Shown: positions 25,323 to 35,732, numbered from the stretch's first letter. The stretch: 64,000 nucleotides of DNA from Litoditis marina (GCA_964036275.1 OZ038434.1:27513511-27577510), one strand, 5' to 3'. The notes: generated by a model not told the origin, from the sequence alone. Translations and numbers: made by a program.

Positions 25323-28300
25323 CTGCGCACTCTATCGCCGCTGCAAAAGTGGCTGGCTAATTGGCTGGAAATAAACCGAGTTCATCGCGCAATCGAATGA
25401 TTCTCTGTCTTGGTAGAAGGAATGAAGACTGTAACCTACCGGTCATTTCTCTTAGACTGTGGGTTGTCGAACTCGGATGTTCCTTCCCGGAGATCGAGAA
25501 TTTGCTTGTGAGTGTCACTCAACGATTCTGGGAAAAAACATGAGTTACGATAAAATATAATCTCAGCTTTTGTAGTATGTTGTTAAACAAAATAATTTGG
25601 TTTGTTTACTTTGACCAGCCTATGAAGATGTTCCACAGCAAAACATCCGCAACTGTTCAAACTCTGTGATTCACAAATTTGGGTCGAAACACCAAGACAT
25701 CAGCGGTTTCTGATCATTTTAGTCGTCACGAAACATGGATTCGTTTCACTAAGTCTGTGTTACATAAATCTGTGTTTTTGTACAACAGGACAGATTCATG
25801 TAACACAGACTTAGTGAAACGAAAACCACAATGAAACGTGGTTCGACACACGAATAGAGCTACTTTAGTCATCACGGAACAAAAAATATTTCACACAATC
25901 CGTTTTACATGTAGTCGCGATCATTTTCACTGAAACTTGACAGCGAGCCAATAAATATTCCAAACGATTTAACCACTTTGGAGTTTTCTATTAAACTGCA
26001 AATTGCCGTTGGAGGTTGTTCAGTTTCGTAAGAACAAGGCAATGAAAAAGTCGTCAGAAAACTTAGATCTGGTCTGAGAAATAGCCATCCAAAGATCGTG
26101 GCACGATGCCAATCGGTCCCGGGAATAAAACGAACTATAACAGTATTCTACTTTGAATATACAATAATTTCTAAAAAATAACTCACTTCTGTCGTTGTCG
26201 CCACGTTTCTTGTAACCGCCGGATGAGTCGCCTAAGAAGACAACACAAAAATAAATTCGAAAAATTTGCATTAGGGGGTTTTCACACGCATTAAGGGTAT
26301 AAAATGCTCTTGGAAAAGAACAAAACTTGAAATTCGATGCAAGAAATGCCGCATCAGAACAGTGAAGTGTATTCCTAAGATTCGAAGTTACTCTATTTCT
26401 CTGCTCCCATTTCCCGTAGGAATACACATTTCGCGTGAAAGAAAGATTACATTACTTGTTCAATTTTATTTTATCATTCCATTGTCGAGATATTCAAGAC
26501 GTTCTCAAACTATTCTCACTACTCACCACCACTTGGGGTAGACACGGCAGATTTAGCTGGATGGAGTACAGGAGCTCCTTTCAACCTTGCTGATTGAACT
26601 GTAAAATTTAAATTGAAACACAAATTGACGATTCTAGTTTGACGTGTTCAAATGCCTCAAAACAGAGCAATAATAAATGTTAATACAGGTATCTCAGAGT
26701 ACCTTAAGATTGTAACGCATCAAATACAACTTGAATATGTTGACCTTGTGCTAAGTGGAGGAATTAATCTGAACTGAGTTCAACGGTTCATCTCGGGCCG
26801 CCGGTCTAACACTTAAGTTCAAATCAACAATTAGTTACAATAGTCAATAGTCCAACTACAATTTTGGAACAAACAACGGATTCATTTGAGCTATATTGAC
26901 AAATTAAACTTTGCTTGATCCAAACGCTGTGTTGCAGCCGAGGGTTGATGACAATTGAAATCTACCTTTGCGATCAGACTTGGTTCCTGTTTTGATACTG
27001 ATGATTTTGCGAGCTTTCAACAGTGGCTTGCATTCGGCTGAAATGCATATCTTGAGAACAAAAAGAATACAATATATTATACAACATTTGTTGGTGTAAA
27101 AAATGTAATATACACACTGCGAGTGGATTCGAAACTGCTAATGTGAATTTATTATCAAAATATACATAGTCAATCAGCAGTGAATATAAAAATAGGTATT
27201 TAAATACACAATTTGGGGTTTTGAATTTTGTCTAGTCTATCCCATACTTTTGTTAATGACGCTGTCAAATCGATGCGTTAGGTCCCACACGAACGTTAAC
27301 TGTTGTTTTTATTATTGCCTATTTTTTGCACGCTACAATCTTATTACAACTTGTCTAGTAATTTTAACTCTCCAGTTTTTCACAAAATTCACCCACAAGT
27401 GTCAGAACCTGCCAAATCGGTCCTAGTAGTTCATCCGGCTAAATGTGTTTACTGTGGTTGTCTTGATGCCCAACTAACTACGACATTTCAACAACAGGGG
27501 AATACTTCGAAATATTTTCTAGCGCGATTCATCAGAATACTTTGCTATTTGCTAGTAATATCATATTTTACTCACACTTCTCATTGCTTCCAGCTTCCTC
27601 TTTCTGTGTAGGAGGTACAGTTCCACTCACGCGGGGGCTTTCTGGAGAAGTTTTATTCCACACAATCTATAGTAGTTTGTATAAAAAAACGATGTAAAGT
27701 GAGAGACGATTAGCTTTTGAGATTGAACTGCATGGAATATAGAAAAGGAGGACAATAACTCAAGAGGGAAAAAAAAATCTAATCTCGCAATTTTCATGGG
27801 TCAAAAACATTTTGTTTTTCAGTGAAAAAAAACCTTGCAGCAAACAATTAGATGAAACGTCCTAATATGATTATCACCATTGATTCAAAAATGATAACAG
27901 AACAGAGTACACTATAAGTTTCTTGAATATTCATGTAAAGTTAGCATTCTAATAGCCTAAGTGTGCACTTTGTCGTTTCACGTTTCCGAGTTCTGCTGTG
28001 TTTAACATGTATCACGTGACTGTGCGATAGACTGACAGTATAGCTGATTTTTGTTTCAGATACGTTTTTAGTGTAAGCGGACTTTTCTAAAAGATTTAGC
28101 ATATATTTTTTGAATCAGTCTGTCAGGATGATCATGAAAATTGCGAGATTAGATTTTTTTTCCCTCTTGAGTTATTGTCCTCCTTTTCTATATTCCATGC
28201 AGTTCAATCTCAAAAGCTAATCGTCTCTCACTTTACATCGTTTTTTTATACAAATTGTCCTCATTTTCTATATTTCCGAAGGAAATAATGAATCAATAGA

Positions 28301-29795
28301 TAGGAAATAATGAGCATCTAATCCATTATTATTATACTTTTTTGAACGTAACAATGAATACTAAGTTGATTTGCAGAACATAAACTGCGTTAGAACTCTG
28401 GTTAGTAAGCATTCTCTCAGAAACCGTGATCAATCCTTGATTTCGGGCAGCGCACGTGTGGCGCCGTCCATTTTTTCTTTCTTCGTGACGATTTGGCTCA
28501 GTCGGCAGAGCAGCGCACTACAGTTCAGTAGGCCGAGGGTTCGAATCCTTTCACGGACAGCATTTTTGTTTTTGTTCGATTAACCTTTTTATGTAGTCAG
28601 GATCTCTACGGATTAACACAATTGTTTTTCCAATATATTTTGATCTATTCAAACCACCAAAAGGCGGAACAACAGCTCACTGCGCACACTCCGCACATCT
28701 AGAAGTGATTGTCAAAGCAGCTAAATGCAATGTTTCCAAGGCGATAAAATGACTCATTTTTAACCGATTGGTCCAAGATTTCAGATTTATACATAACTCT
28801 GCTGTTTCTAACTATATTCCAAATTTCAGACGAATCGGTTAAATTCGTCGGTTTTGCGGCCGCCGCGCCGCGCCACGCGGCCGCCGTCGGAAGACATTTT
28901 TGCGAGACGATATTCAGCATAACTGTAGATCACTGGTCGCACATCAAATATCGAATAACTCAATGATAAAGCCTTTCCTCCTCTATCTCTTTCCATCAAA
29001 ATCTCAAAAATCCGTTCAGGAGTTTTTGAGAAAATGGCATAAAACCACTTTTGAAAATCCGCAATGTTGTGATCAAAAACTAATCTGCGCAGCGCTTCGC
29101 GCTGCGCGCGATTCCCACTGAGCGTTCCGCGGCGTGCCAAGGAATAAATGGTTTTAACTCGAAACTCGAAAACGAAATTTCGCAAAACTGGAAGACTGGA
29201 TATCTCGAAAACTCGAAAACTCTCCTGCCTCGTAAACTCGATGAGTCGACACTTGGCTACTGTTGAAACATGGCAATGGTGAATACGTACTTGTTTCCGC
29301 GGGGATAGCCAAGAATAAATAAGTTAGATTAGTTTCGTTCAAAAACTAAATAACCTCTCTACATATACAACTAACCCTTCTCTCTGTGCAGAAGTTTGTC
29401 TTTCTCTGTGGAAGGTGTGGGTGTTACACTCGCTTCTCGTTCGGTTGTTACTTCATCTGGAATGATTTGAGATTAACGTAGAGATCAGAGATCAAATATC
29501 AAAATCAAGATCAAACGGTTTCAGAGGTGGTTGATTCTTGTTTATTGAGCTCGCGCTTCCAAATGAAATACCATATTGCTATATCTCACTGCCTCTGTAG
29601 TTCGGTCTAGTTGTTTTGGTTATCGTAGTTTTCGACACGTTTCGGGATCAAACTACGTCGAACAATTGTTCACTACCCATTATTAATGTATCCAACCCGA
29701 TTATTGGTAGAGAAATTCGTTAAATTCACTTTCGACTTTTCTCAGAAGCTTGTCTTTTTCAGTGGAATTCGATTGCGTGCGACTACCCAAATGCT
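16746..29795 (-). CDS. Long type II membrane protein gene, at least 15 exons, unrecognised family
   Basis: Minus-strand exons 29456-29376, 27037-26966, 26598-26527, 26231-26187, 25527-25440, 25010-24914, 24799-24719, 24057-23932, 23082-22939, 21141-21059, 21015-20915, 20481-20364, 19560-19429, 19249-19123 and 16862-16746 all agree in phase and give 493 residues plus TAA. A possible earlier exon is 29795-29730. The initiating exon was not found. The N-terminal part is cytosolic, Lys/Ser-rich; the anchor is YRLLLLCFCICVLLVLLIV; the ectodomain of about 345 residues has an N-S-T sequon (CDNSTF) and segments GGYDWGDKAEDPVPQ, REWKKYMGFRSIHQDKHGC and IINWIYTDSAFLNIINIG. I recognise no family or catalytic motif. 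The 1.8-kb and 2.3-kb introns hold transposon pieces, including an L1-like ORF1. Exons at 21141-19123 recur at 63.8-61.8 kb. Confidence 0.6.
17290..18273 (-). mobile_element. L1-like LINE ORF1 (RNA-binding protein), inside an intron
   Basis: An uninterrupted 327-codon frame. Residues about 15-45 form a heptad-like coiled coil (FSTILSEIKTLNSKLDSL). Then comes an RRM-like core with LTIYGLPE, ISILHRLGKPR and RPLKV, followed by a basic segment (EQRKAGFLARQSKRDAARA) and a Pro/Ser/Thr-rich region, ending with a short conserved-looking tail. This order is that of the nucleic-acid chaperone encoded by ORF1 of non-LTR retrotransposons in nematodes. No ORF2 (endonuclease and reverse transcriptase) is present nearby, so the element is incomplete or its ORF2 was lost. 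It sits within the last intron of the long minus-strand gene in the same orientation. Confidence 0.75.
17957..21371. repeat. Segmental duplication, copy 1
   Basis: This 3.4-kb interval matches 60,586-64,000 in the same orientation at a constant offset of 42,629 bp. I found no difference in the stretches compared, and all translated frames are identical. It contains the 5' part of the LINE ORF1, the LINE leader and five exons of the long minus-strand gene. The match stops at the window end, so copy 2 may be longer. Confidence 0.95.
21690..22540. mobile_element. GC-hairpin transposon fragment in an intron
   Basis: At 21,706-21,725 an 8-bp-stem hairpin (CCCGCGGC/GCCGCGGG, TGAC loop) is followed within 10 bp by a second one (CTGGGGG/CCCCCCAG) and GACCCCCGCG. 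Downstream is AT-rich sequence with many ATCGAT and TTTTTCG motifs, without an open frame. Tandem GC hairpins in AT-rich non-coding DNA are typical of transposon termini (Helitron-like or foldback); the class is an inference. It lies in the intron between exons 23082-22939 and 21141-21059 of the long gene. Confidence 0.5.
22775..22889. repeat. MITE family 2, short complete copy
   Basis: Terminal CTATACTG and CAGTATAG are perfect 8-bp inverted ends. The interior matches 13,231-13,366 with internal deletions. It sits in an intron about 50 bp from the donor of exon 23082-22939. Confidence 0.8.
23395..23490. repeat. MITE family 1, right half only
   Basis: The segment with CTCTCTCGTCGAGGTAGCTA, CAAAAGTGGCTGACCAACTG and the terminal ATTGACTG corresponds to the right arm of 9,563-9,716. 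The left arm is absent. Confidence 0.65.
24578..24712. repeat. Palindromic element at an exon boundary
   Basis: CCTTCATCCCATCCTGCGTC at the left is mirrored by GACGCAGAAGGATGAGATGA at the right. The element begins about 7 bp past the donor of exon 24799-24719 of the long gene, so it occupies the start of that intron. Its centre contains the AGAAATAGCGT motif also seen near 14.5 kb. Confidence 0.7.
25205..25376. repeat. MITE family 1 copy with (CT)n centre
   Basis: Left-arm sequence (GATTGGTCAGCTACAAAAGC, GAGCACGCAGATG) and right-arm sequence (GATCTGCGCACTCT, CAAAAGTGGCTGGCTAATTG) face each other around a CT microsatellite at about 25,291-25,319. Confidence 0.65.
25741..25822. repeat. Perfect 25-bp inverted repeat
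   Basis: Arms 25,741-25,765 and 25,798-25,822 are exact reverse complements (core CTAAGTCTGTGTTACAT) with a 32-bp loop. They lie in an intron of the long gene. Confidence 0.85.
27677..28253. mobile_element. 577-bp TIR element with ~120-bp arms, nested MITE inside
   Basis: Arms 27,677-27,798 and 28,133-28,253 are almost exact reverse complements, with outer end TTGTATAAAAAAACGATGTA. The interior contains a copy of MITE family 2 (about 27,926-28,042), which must have inserted later. There is no transposase frame, so it is a non-autonomous DNA transposon. A diverged single arm occurs at 8.75-8.86 kb. Confidence 0.85.
28487..28560 (+). pseudogene. tRNA-like sequence (degenerate)
   Basis: A textbook A-box (TGGCTCAGTCGG, 28,494-28,505) and B-box (GGTTCGAATCC, 28,538-28,548) are present at tRNA spacing. 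However, the anticodon arm gives only a 4-bp stem with a 6-nt loop, and I find no pairing acceptor stem. It is a tRNA pseudogene or the head of a tRNA-derived repeat, not a functional tRNA. Pol III transcription remains possible. Confidence 0.6.
28760..29115. repeat. Transposon-like block with GC palindromes
   Basis: This holds a GC-rich palindromic core near 28,857-28,890 (GCGGCCGCCGCG and its mirror CGCGGCCGC) and a second palindrome, GCAGCGCTTCGCGCTGC, near 29,088-29,105. The latter palindrome recurs at about 35,736-35,755 beside a similar AT-rich stretch, so the two loci probably hold members of one element family. No reliable open frame. Confidence 0.5.
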
Positions 29796-30297
29796 CTTCC
29801 AAGTTATCGGAATCAAAGTTAAAACCAAATACTCTTATAAAGTTATTAAATACTCTATCACTCAAACAATGATAGTTTTTTGAACAAAGAAAAACGTTAA
29901 CCAACCAGCTCCTAAGACCATTTGTTGAGAAATTGCCTAGAAAAGGAATTGTGGAAACTCATCGGTTTACGCGATCAAAAAGTCCAGATTGGAATGATTA
30001 CGTGATTAGTTTGTGTTTTTTTTTCTTGGAAAAAGAGCTCAGCCTACTAACCTGATAAGTGTTGCACATGATAGCTTTTTCAACTAAATTTTACTTTCCC
30101 TTGTCTTTTTCATTTCAATAGTGTTTCACTCAACCTTATTCAGAATGGCACGTATACAAGAACATTCAACAAGTTTCAGCATTGAACATGAGTGTGTTAT
30201 CACAACTCACTCATCGATATTTCACTCAAAGCAACAAAAAAAGTTTTACGCGTGGGCGTAATGTTCTTGTTGTGTATTATACCATTTCCATGTACCC

Positions 30298-30479
30298 AGT
30301 CCAAAAAATGTTTGAGAAGATGGAAAAGAAGTTCAATTTGTAGTGTCTCCCGGTACATGAGAAGGACTTCATGGCCAACGACCGAGTTGCGATGGCAGCC
30401 CAAATGAGACACAGATGATTACATTCGTTCCGCGGTGGATGGACGAGCACTAGACTTCAACTATCCAGTCGGATATTGA
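30298..30479 (+). pseudogene. Frameshifted last exon, paralogue of the 14.6-16.4-kb gene
   Basis: After an acceptor-like ACCCAG, the sequence encodes KMFEKMEKKFNL, a stop, then FMANDRVAMAAQM, another frame disruption, and finally SAVDGRALDFNYPVGY with a TGA. This matches the terminal exon of the six-exon minus-strand gene (KLFDQMRKEFNV, ASNDRIAMAV, DFNYPVGF) on the opposite strand. At least one stop and one frameshift mark it as dead. No earlier exons of this copy could be identified upstream. Confidence 0.75.
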
Positions 30480-31097
30480 AGGCATTTCTCACATTGTTAC
30501 TTAATACAAACAACTTCCGTGCATTAAATTCGTATTAAACGAAAATTGACAATATGTATTGACTTGTCTATGTGAATTGGGAAGAAGTTACGTGAAACAC
30601 CACTGAGAACTGTGATTCGACACTTCGTTGCAAATAGTGCTGTTGCACTCTCACTTTTTCTCACTTTTTCACACCTTTCACGTGCTTCTTGAGTGTGTAC
30701 CTAAAACTTCTGAGGAAATGTTGAAGAACAACGTATATTTGGAACATTCGTCGTTGTGCGGTCTCGTTTTCTCAATTTCGCTCATACTTTTGCAATGTTT
30801 TGTACATTTTAGTGTGTCCGGTATTCTTTCCGTTAAAAATTGAACCCGGCCATATTTTACTTGAAACGCGTGGTAATAAATGGTAACGGGCTGTAACCCA
30901 ACTCGAATTCGCTACCGTTTCTTCGAGATACGTGACTTTTCTACTTTTTGCCAGAAGGTATGAATCACACGTTAACAACGCAAAACGTCAAAAACGTTCG
31001 TCGGAGCCAAACCTCATTTTCTGGTTCATTTTTATTGTGAACACCTTCGGCGACGGTGAGTTGGGTTGTCGTCTCGTTTATCCTTCTGTCTCCTCCT

Positions 31098-31284
31098 CCT
31101 GGCGGCGTAGCAAACCGTACAACCTCATGAGAAGTTCATATGAGTTTCTAATGAGATGTCTCATGAGCTACTCGTGAACTTTTACTGTTGTACCATAGCA
31201 ACCAATAGAGACTCATGAGAAGCCCGTGCTAGTAGCTCATGAGGTGATCTCATGAACTTTTGTGAGGATTGCTACGTCGCCTGG
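31098..31284. repeat. MITE-like foldback, 187 bp
   Basis: CCTGGCGGCGTAGCAA at the left faces TTGCTACGTCGCCTGG at the right. Inner AACCTCATGAGAAGTTCAT-type segments also pair, and several CTCATGAG palindromes lie within. Confidence 0.8.
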
Positions 31285-31564
31285 TCTCAGTTGAAGTTGA
31301 TGTCAATAAGTAAATAAGTTGTAAATGGCGCTCCTGTTCTCGAACAGACCTTTAAGCAGTTTCCCGCAGTTTCATTCCGATTTCCCTACAATCATGGAGA
31401 ATCACTGCAAATCGTAAAAGTACGTTGAGTATATGAGCCAGGAAAAACCTACCTATTTAGACTACAGAATACAGAAAAAATATACTAACCGGAACTTGAT
31501 GAGTTTCGAGTATAAATTAATAGAACCACATCAAAAGTTCTCAAATATGTTTTTTTTTCAGAAA

Positions 31565-32556
31565 ATGGCTGAATACGAAGAGTTAGGTGCGTTGGGAAAC
31601 AATGGACAGCCACCGCCGCCGCCGCCTCCACCACCGCCCGTCACAGTACGACCGCGAACTACTCTCCCGAAAACTATGAACTTTGTGCGACCACTCGGGT
31701 ATGGTTTTTGTTTGTATGTTTACAAAATCCATATAAATATCCGCACAATTATATACAGGGTATAACATTATCTCACAGGAGTTCAACAATTCCGATTGCT
31801 CAGAATCTGAGTTGGAATAAGTTGAAAACTGAGAGCTAAGACGTGTTCATTCCTATATTTGATGATGTGATTAAGAGATTCACCAACAATTCTCAAAAAC
31901 ATCAAATAGCAAAAGTCTTGTGGTAACTCTGGTCGGCTGTCTTTGTAGTTTGTTTCAGACATAAATCAGATTATCAAACTACAGATCACAATCTCATTTA
32001 TAGTTTGTGCCTATTCGAAAGTTCGTAGTTATCCATTTCAGTGCGGACGACAGCGTCTGTCTGGACAGTTTGGTGACGGGGAGAGAGTCGCAGAACCCTA
32101 GCGGTGAGTGGTTTTAAACCGATGCATGTGATGAATGCGCGCATTTTTTTCCTGTTTGCCCGACAAAGACAGCAAAAGTTCCTGTCGCCTTTGTGATGTG
32201 GAACGAGTTGGTTGAATTCGTCAGCACAAAAGAGTGTGTGTTCATGATCGGAGGAGGTGTCAATCCGCACACGAAACATATTTGGACATGATGTTATAAT
32301 GTTTATAGTTTGCTGCTTTCTCCTGGTTTGGAACCATGATTTAGGCTTGAACTGATCTTTGATAAATGTTGTTTTCAGTCAGCGACAAGTGTTCCGACAG
32401 AAACAACAAGAGTGAAAAACCAATAGAGAAACCAGGAACGGGCAAAAAGCAACAGAAACCGGTGAACAGAAAGTCTAAGGTGAACAGTTCACTTTCATTC
32501 TGCATCATCATGTTTCTTCTCGGTTTATGTTATTTGTGTTTCATTTATTGGGAAAA
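31565..32556 (+). CDS. Type II membrane protein, first three exons; interrupted by a poly-G element
   Basis: Exon 1 (31565-31698) starts with ATG right after a TTTTTTTTTCAG acceptor (perhaps a trans-splice site). It encodes MAEYEELGALGN, a ten-proline run and a basic segment. Exon 2 (32042-32103) and exon 3 (from 32379) follow in phase, giving a Lys-rich juxtamembrane stretch (KKQQKPVNRKSK) and an anchor (SFCIIMFLLGLCYLCFIYW). Directly after the anchor the reading frame runs into an inverted-repeat element with long G/C runs (32,556-32,701). Beyond it the frame would resume as VDVKQSPP if the element is ignored. Later exons were not found. Family unrecognised. The gene may be broken by the insertion or its 3' part may lie elsewhere. 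Confidence 0.55.
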
Positions 32557-32701
32557 TTGTACAATTGCCTCTCCCCCTCACCTTTGGTCCCCCCCCCCTC
32601 TTAGTACTATCACCCCCTCCCAATACGATTCCCTATAGAGGGGGGGGGGGGGAGGGGTTATTGTAAATTGTAATTGGGGGGGGGGGGGGTAATTGTACAA
32701 T
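32556..32701. mobile_element. Poly-G/poly-C inverted-repeat element
   Basis: The ends ATTGTACAATT and AATTGTACAAT are perfect inverses. The interior has C runs on the left (up to 9) and G runs on the right (12-14 each), so it can fold back or form G-quadruplexes. It sits exactly at the end of the membrane-anchor coding segment of the 31.6-kb gene. Confidence 0.75.
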
Positions 32702-32825
32702 GTGGACGTTAAACAATCTCCCCCCACAATACAAAATGGGGGGGAAATACTACAACCCCGATACTGTTTAGCGCCACCTAACCCAGCTGAGTTCAATACC
32801 CATAGTTGACTCAGCCTCAGACAAT

Positions 32826-32958
32826 TTCCAGCCAATTGGCCAGCGACTTTTGTAGCGGACTCGACGAGAGAGTGTGCAGGTCAGAGAGACGCAGATGTCT
32901 GCGGCCTCATTGACCTGCATGCTCTCTCGCTTTTGTAGCTGGCCAATCGCAGAAAATT
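32826..32958. repeat. MITE family 1 copy
   Basis: Foldback with GCCAATTGGCCAGCGAC and TTTGTAGCGGACTCGACGAG on the left, the CGCAGATGTCTGCG centre, and GACCTGCATGCTCTCTCG and TTTTGTAGCTGGCCAATCG on the right. Closely related to 9,563-9,716. Confidence 0.8.
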
Positions 32959-33095
32959 GAAAAATTTGTCGCCAATCGTTCTGAGCCACTAAAATGTACT
33001 GTACCTGGCTGCTATCGATGGGTGAAACGCACTATACTATGCATTCATATCTCCTGGTTCTCGAACAGAATTTGTAGAAAACTGCCTCACGATAC

Positions 33096-34857
33096 CTTGT
33101 TTGCCACAACTTGAGGATATTTTGATAGAGAATATATGTCTTCCAGGCCGAGAATGCAAATTCCATGCCGGTTCATACCAGTCGCACACTGTCGTTTGTC
33201 ATCGGTCCAGTGTGTCAGTCTGATTTTAATAGTGTATAAATGTTTTACTAATGGAAAGTGAAATGAAACATATGTTTATCGTGCAAGTAATAAAATGCCT
33301 TTACGTACTGGCGCACTGCAACTTCTCGATAGTTCACGAAAATTTTCTTACAAAACTGACAAGACTTCACCGGACTGTAATCAACCACCTGGATATGAAT
33401 GGAGTGCCGTGACCTTGTCTGATACACTCCGAAGTGAATCGACCCGGCATATCGAACTCTTCGCTAATTTGTAAGGAGTGCATTGCCAACTCGTCCACGC
33501 CTTGTGGCTGAAATCGGTGGGAGAATGAAACGGTTGAAGTTCGAGATCCACGCAAGGAATGAAAAGTGATGATCATACTACAATGTACACAAGATCAGAT
33601 CGTTAATATGAGTATATAATACCCCTATTCCACGTTCTTGTAACACAAAAATTGGTTTTTCGCTCGCGTAGAGAAACAATGGAACTGTCTGACCCGTAAC
33701 TCGCACGAATATATGTCATCAGGTCAGTTACGCAACTTCTTAAGAACGGTGGATGTAAATGTTTTCGGAGATGTTCCTAGATTCCTCATGTAACTTTGTT
33801 TTTTTTTGTTTTCCTCTCAGTTTTTTCATATATTGTACAATTTTATTCAATCTTTGAATTCATCATTGTTATGAGTTTGTATTTTAACAACCCTTGTAAG
33901 ATGGTGATGTCTTTGTCGACATTATCCCTAGGGCCCCGTATTCGGCATAGAAACTCAGTTCACCTTATGATATGTGTCACTTGAACATGTGTTTTCTTTC
34001 TATGCTCGAATGAATCTGTTGCGTGGTTTACACACTAGTCTGTTTTCATGCCTTTTTTCATGCCACACTAGTCTGTTTTTATGTTTTCATTCCACGTGTT
34101 AACCAGTTAGCTCATTAGCATGTTAACCAGTTAGCGCGCACGTGTAAAGTAACGTGTCGCGCTTTGTGTCTATTGTTTGTAATGTATCGTCTGGCTCCTA
34201 ACAAACTGGTATCCTCTTTCTCTCGCCTCCTCGTTGGTTCAGGTATAACCTTGGTGTTTATATCTTTGTATGTACTAGTGTTTATCCTTTGGCTAAGAAT
34301 ACAACAGAATCATTATTATTATTACAATCTTTACAACAAATCATCGATGTCCTAGTGAGTGAACTGAATATTTTGACCATAATAGGTTCAAACATGGGTT
34401 TGTTGTATGTATCCAGCTATTTTATTGGCCAACTACCAGGCATTTTTTCTTACGAGAGCTTCAAGTTATTACGCGTTCCGTTCGATATTACTCTTTTCTG
34501 CACTTCCACCTTTCAGTGAAAACTCAACTTTGATGAGACTGTTAATGTTTTCAAAGAAGAAAGTACAATGTGCTCGTATTTCTGGTGGTACTTACTTCAT
34601 TATTCAATTTATCGTAGAACGTAGTAAGATTAGCGGTATGAATAAGCCATTCCACTGTTCTTCGGGCTAAAGAAGATTGAACCATGCCGGTTGCCCAGTT
34701 TATAGTCGCGTTCAGTTGAGCGGCAGTGACTGTCGAGTCTAGTGAGAGAAATACGTGTGAAAAGCGAGTAACGATGTTTTCAGTGGTTTGAGTTCTAATT
34801 GTGCCATATTTCTTACTCGGTAAAATCTTCAGACATAAATCATCGGAACAGTACACC
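33096..34857 (-). CDS. Core-2/I-branching beta-1,6-GlcNAc-transferase family (GT14), partial
   Basis: Exons 34857-34596, 33507-33389 and 33219-33096 join in phase to about 168 codons. The C-terminal half shows the GT14 pattern. A Ser-Leu-Ala-Arg-Arg-Thr-Val-Glu-Trp segment lies before the acceptor site; then VDELAMHSLQ with the catalytic-position Glu, MPGRFTSECI and TPFISR; and finally RHGICILGLEDI followed by LSKYPQVVANK. Enzymes of this family branch O-glycans in the Golgi lumen using UDP-GlcNAc and lack a DxD motif. The N-terminal anchor and donor-binding part upstream of 34857 and the last exon after 33096 were not found. The middle of the first exon is less typical, so the copy may be partial or decaying. 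A family 1 MITE follows at its 3' side. Confidence 0.75.
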
Positions 34858-35211
34858 CTGAATTCCAATAAATTTACTGAATACATAAAATCTGTAACAT
34901 GTATATGATAATCACAGCCTCGTAACAAGCCAAAGTGATCGAGTGAATGAGTTTAATTTCAAAACAACTTTTCTCAAATAGCAAATACTCATTAGATAGT
35001 TTGACTCGAGATGCAGATGACGGCATGTTACGATGGCATTCGGTCATACAGTACCAACGTATTTCATTCGACGTCCTTATTAAGTAGTAGTAACAATGAA
35101 GTAACTCATGGAGATGAAAAGAAGTATGTACAGAGAAGAAATAAATCCTGTTTGTCGGTTCAAATATTGTTTACCATTAGAAAAGAAGTTGAGTTCTGCT
35201 GCACTCCAATG

Positions 35212-35281
35212 TTTTAATCGACCGCACCTCTCATTAGGACAAGTCAATTTTAATCGACCGCACCTCTCATTAGGACAAGTC
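35212..35281. repeat. 36-bp tandem duplication
   Basis: Two direct copies of a unit beginning TTTTAATCGACCGCACCTC and ending GGACAAGTC at 36-bp spacing. Confidence 0.9.
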
Positions 35282-35309
35282 ACAAAATTCAACGCTCCAT
35301 TCACTGCAT

Positions 35310-35410
35310 TTCCGTTTCAAAAATGATTTATTTGCCCACGAAAGGGACAAAGGCAATCAACTGCCCAACGCGTGCCTTTCGTGGGCAAATAAATCATCTT
35401 TGAAACGGAA
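35310..35410. repeat. 35-bp-arm inverted repeat
   Basis: Arms 35,310-35,344 and 35,375-35,410 are reverse complements apart from one or two bases (core ATTTATTTGCCCACGAAAGG), with a 30-bp loop. Stable cruciform or hairpin potential. Confidence 0.85.
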
Positions 35411-35732
35411 CTTTGGGTGTGTTTGGTATTCGAAACACATGATCTTAACAAGTTGAGGCTTTTTGTGTAGAAGAGGCTTCTCAAACTAACGTTTCATGTC
35501 CGGCTGACACAAAAAAAAAGTGTACGAGCAGTGCACGGAAATCTGGTTGAAGGTATTTAGTCTCTTATGAACTTCACCTTCTCTACCTCCTACCTCGTTT
35601 TGATTCAGCAAAACTAAAGTAGCGTTTATATTTTTCGGTGCCAGCTCTGGCAACACCCCGCTGACTTTGACACAGTATGGTGAAAACTATCTACAAAAAG
35701 TAGGAACATCACTCACTTCTTCTTCACTAATC

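Noticed and set aside
27303..27611. 102-aa plus-strand frame with Cys pairs
   Set aside because: No acceptor/donor support, opposite strand to the long gene, and it lies in one of that gene's introns. No recognisable motif.
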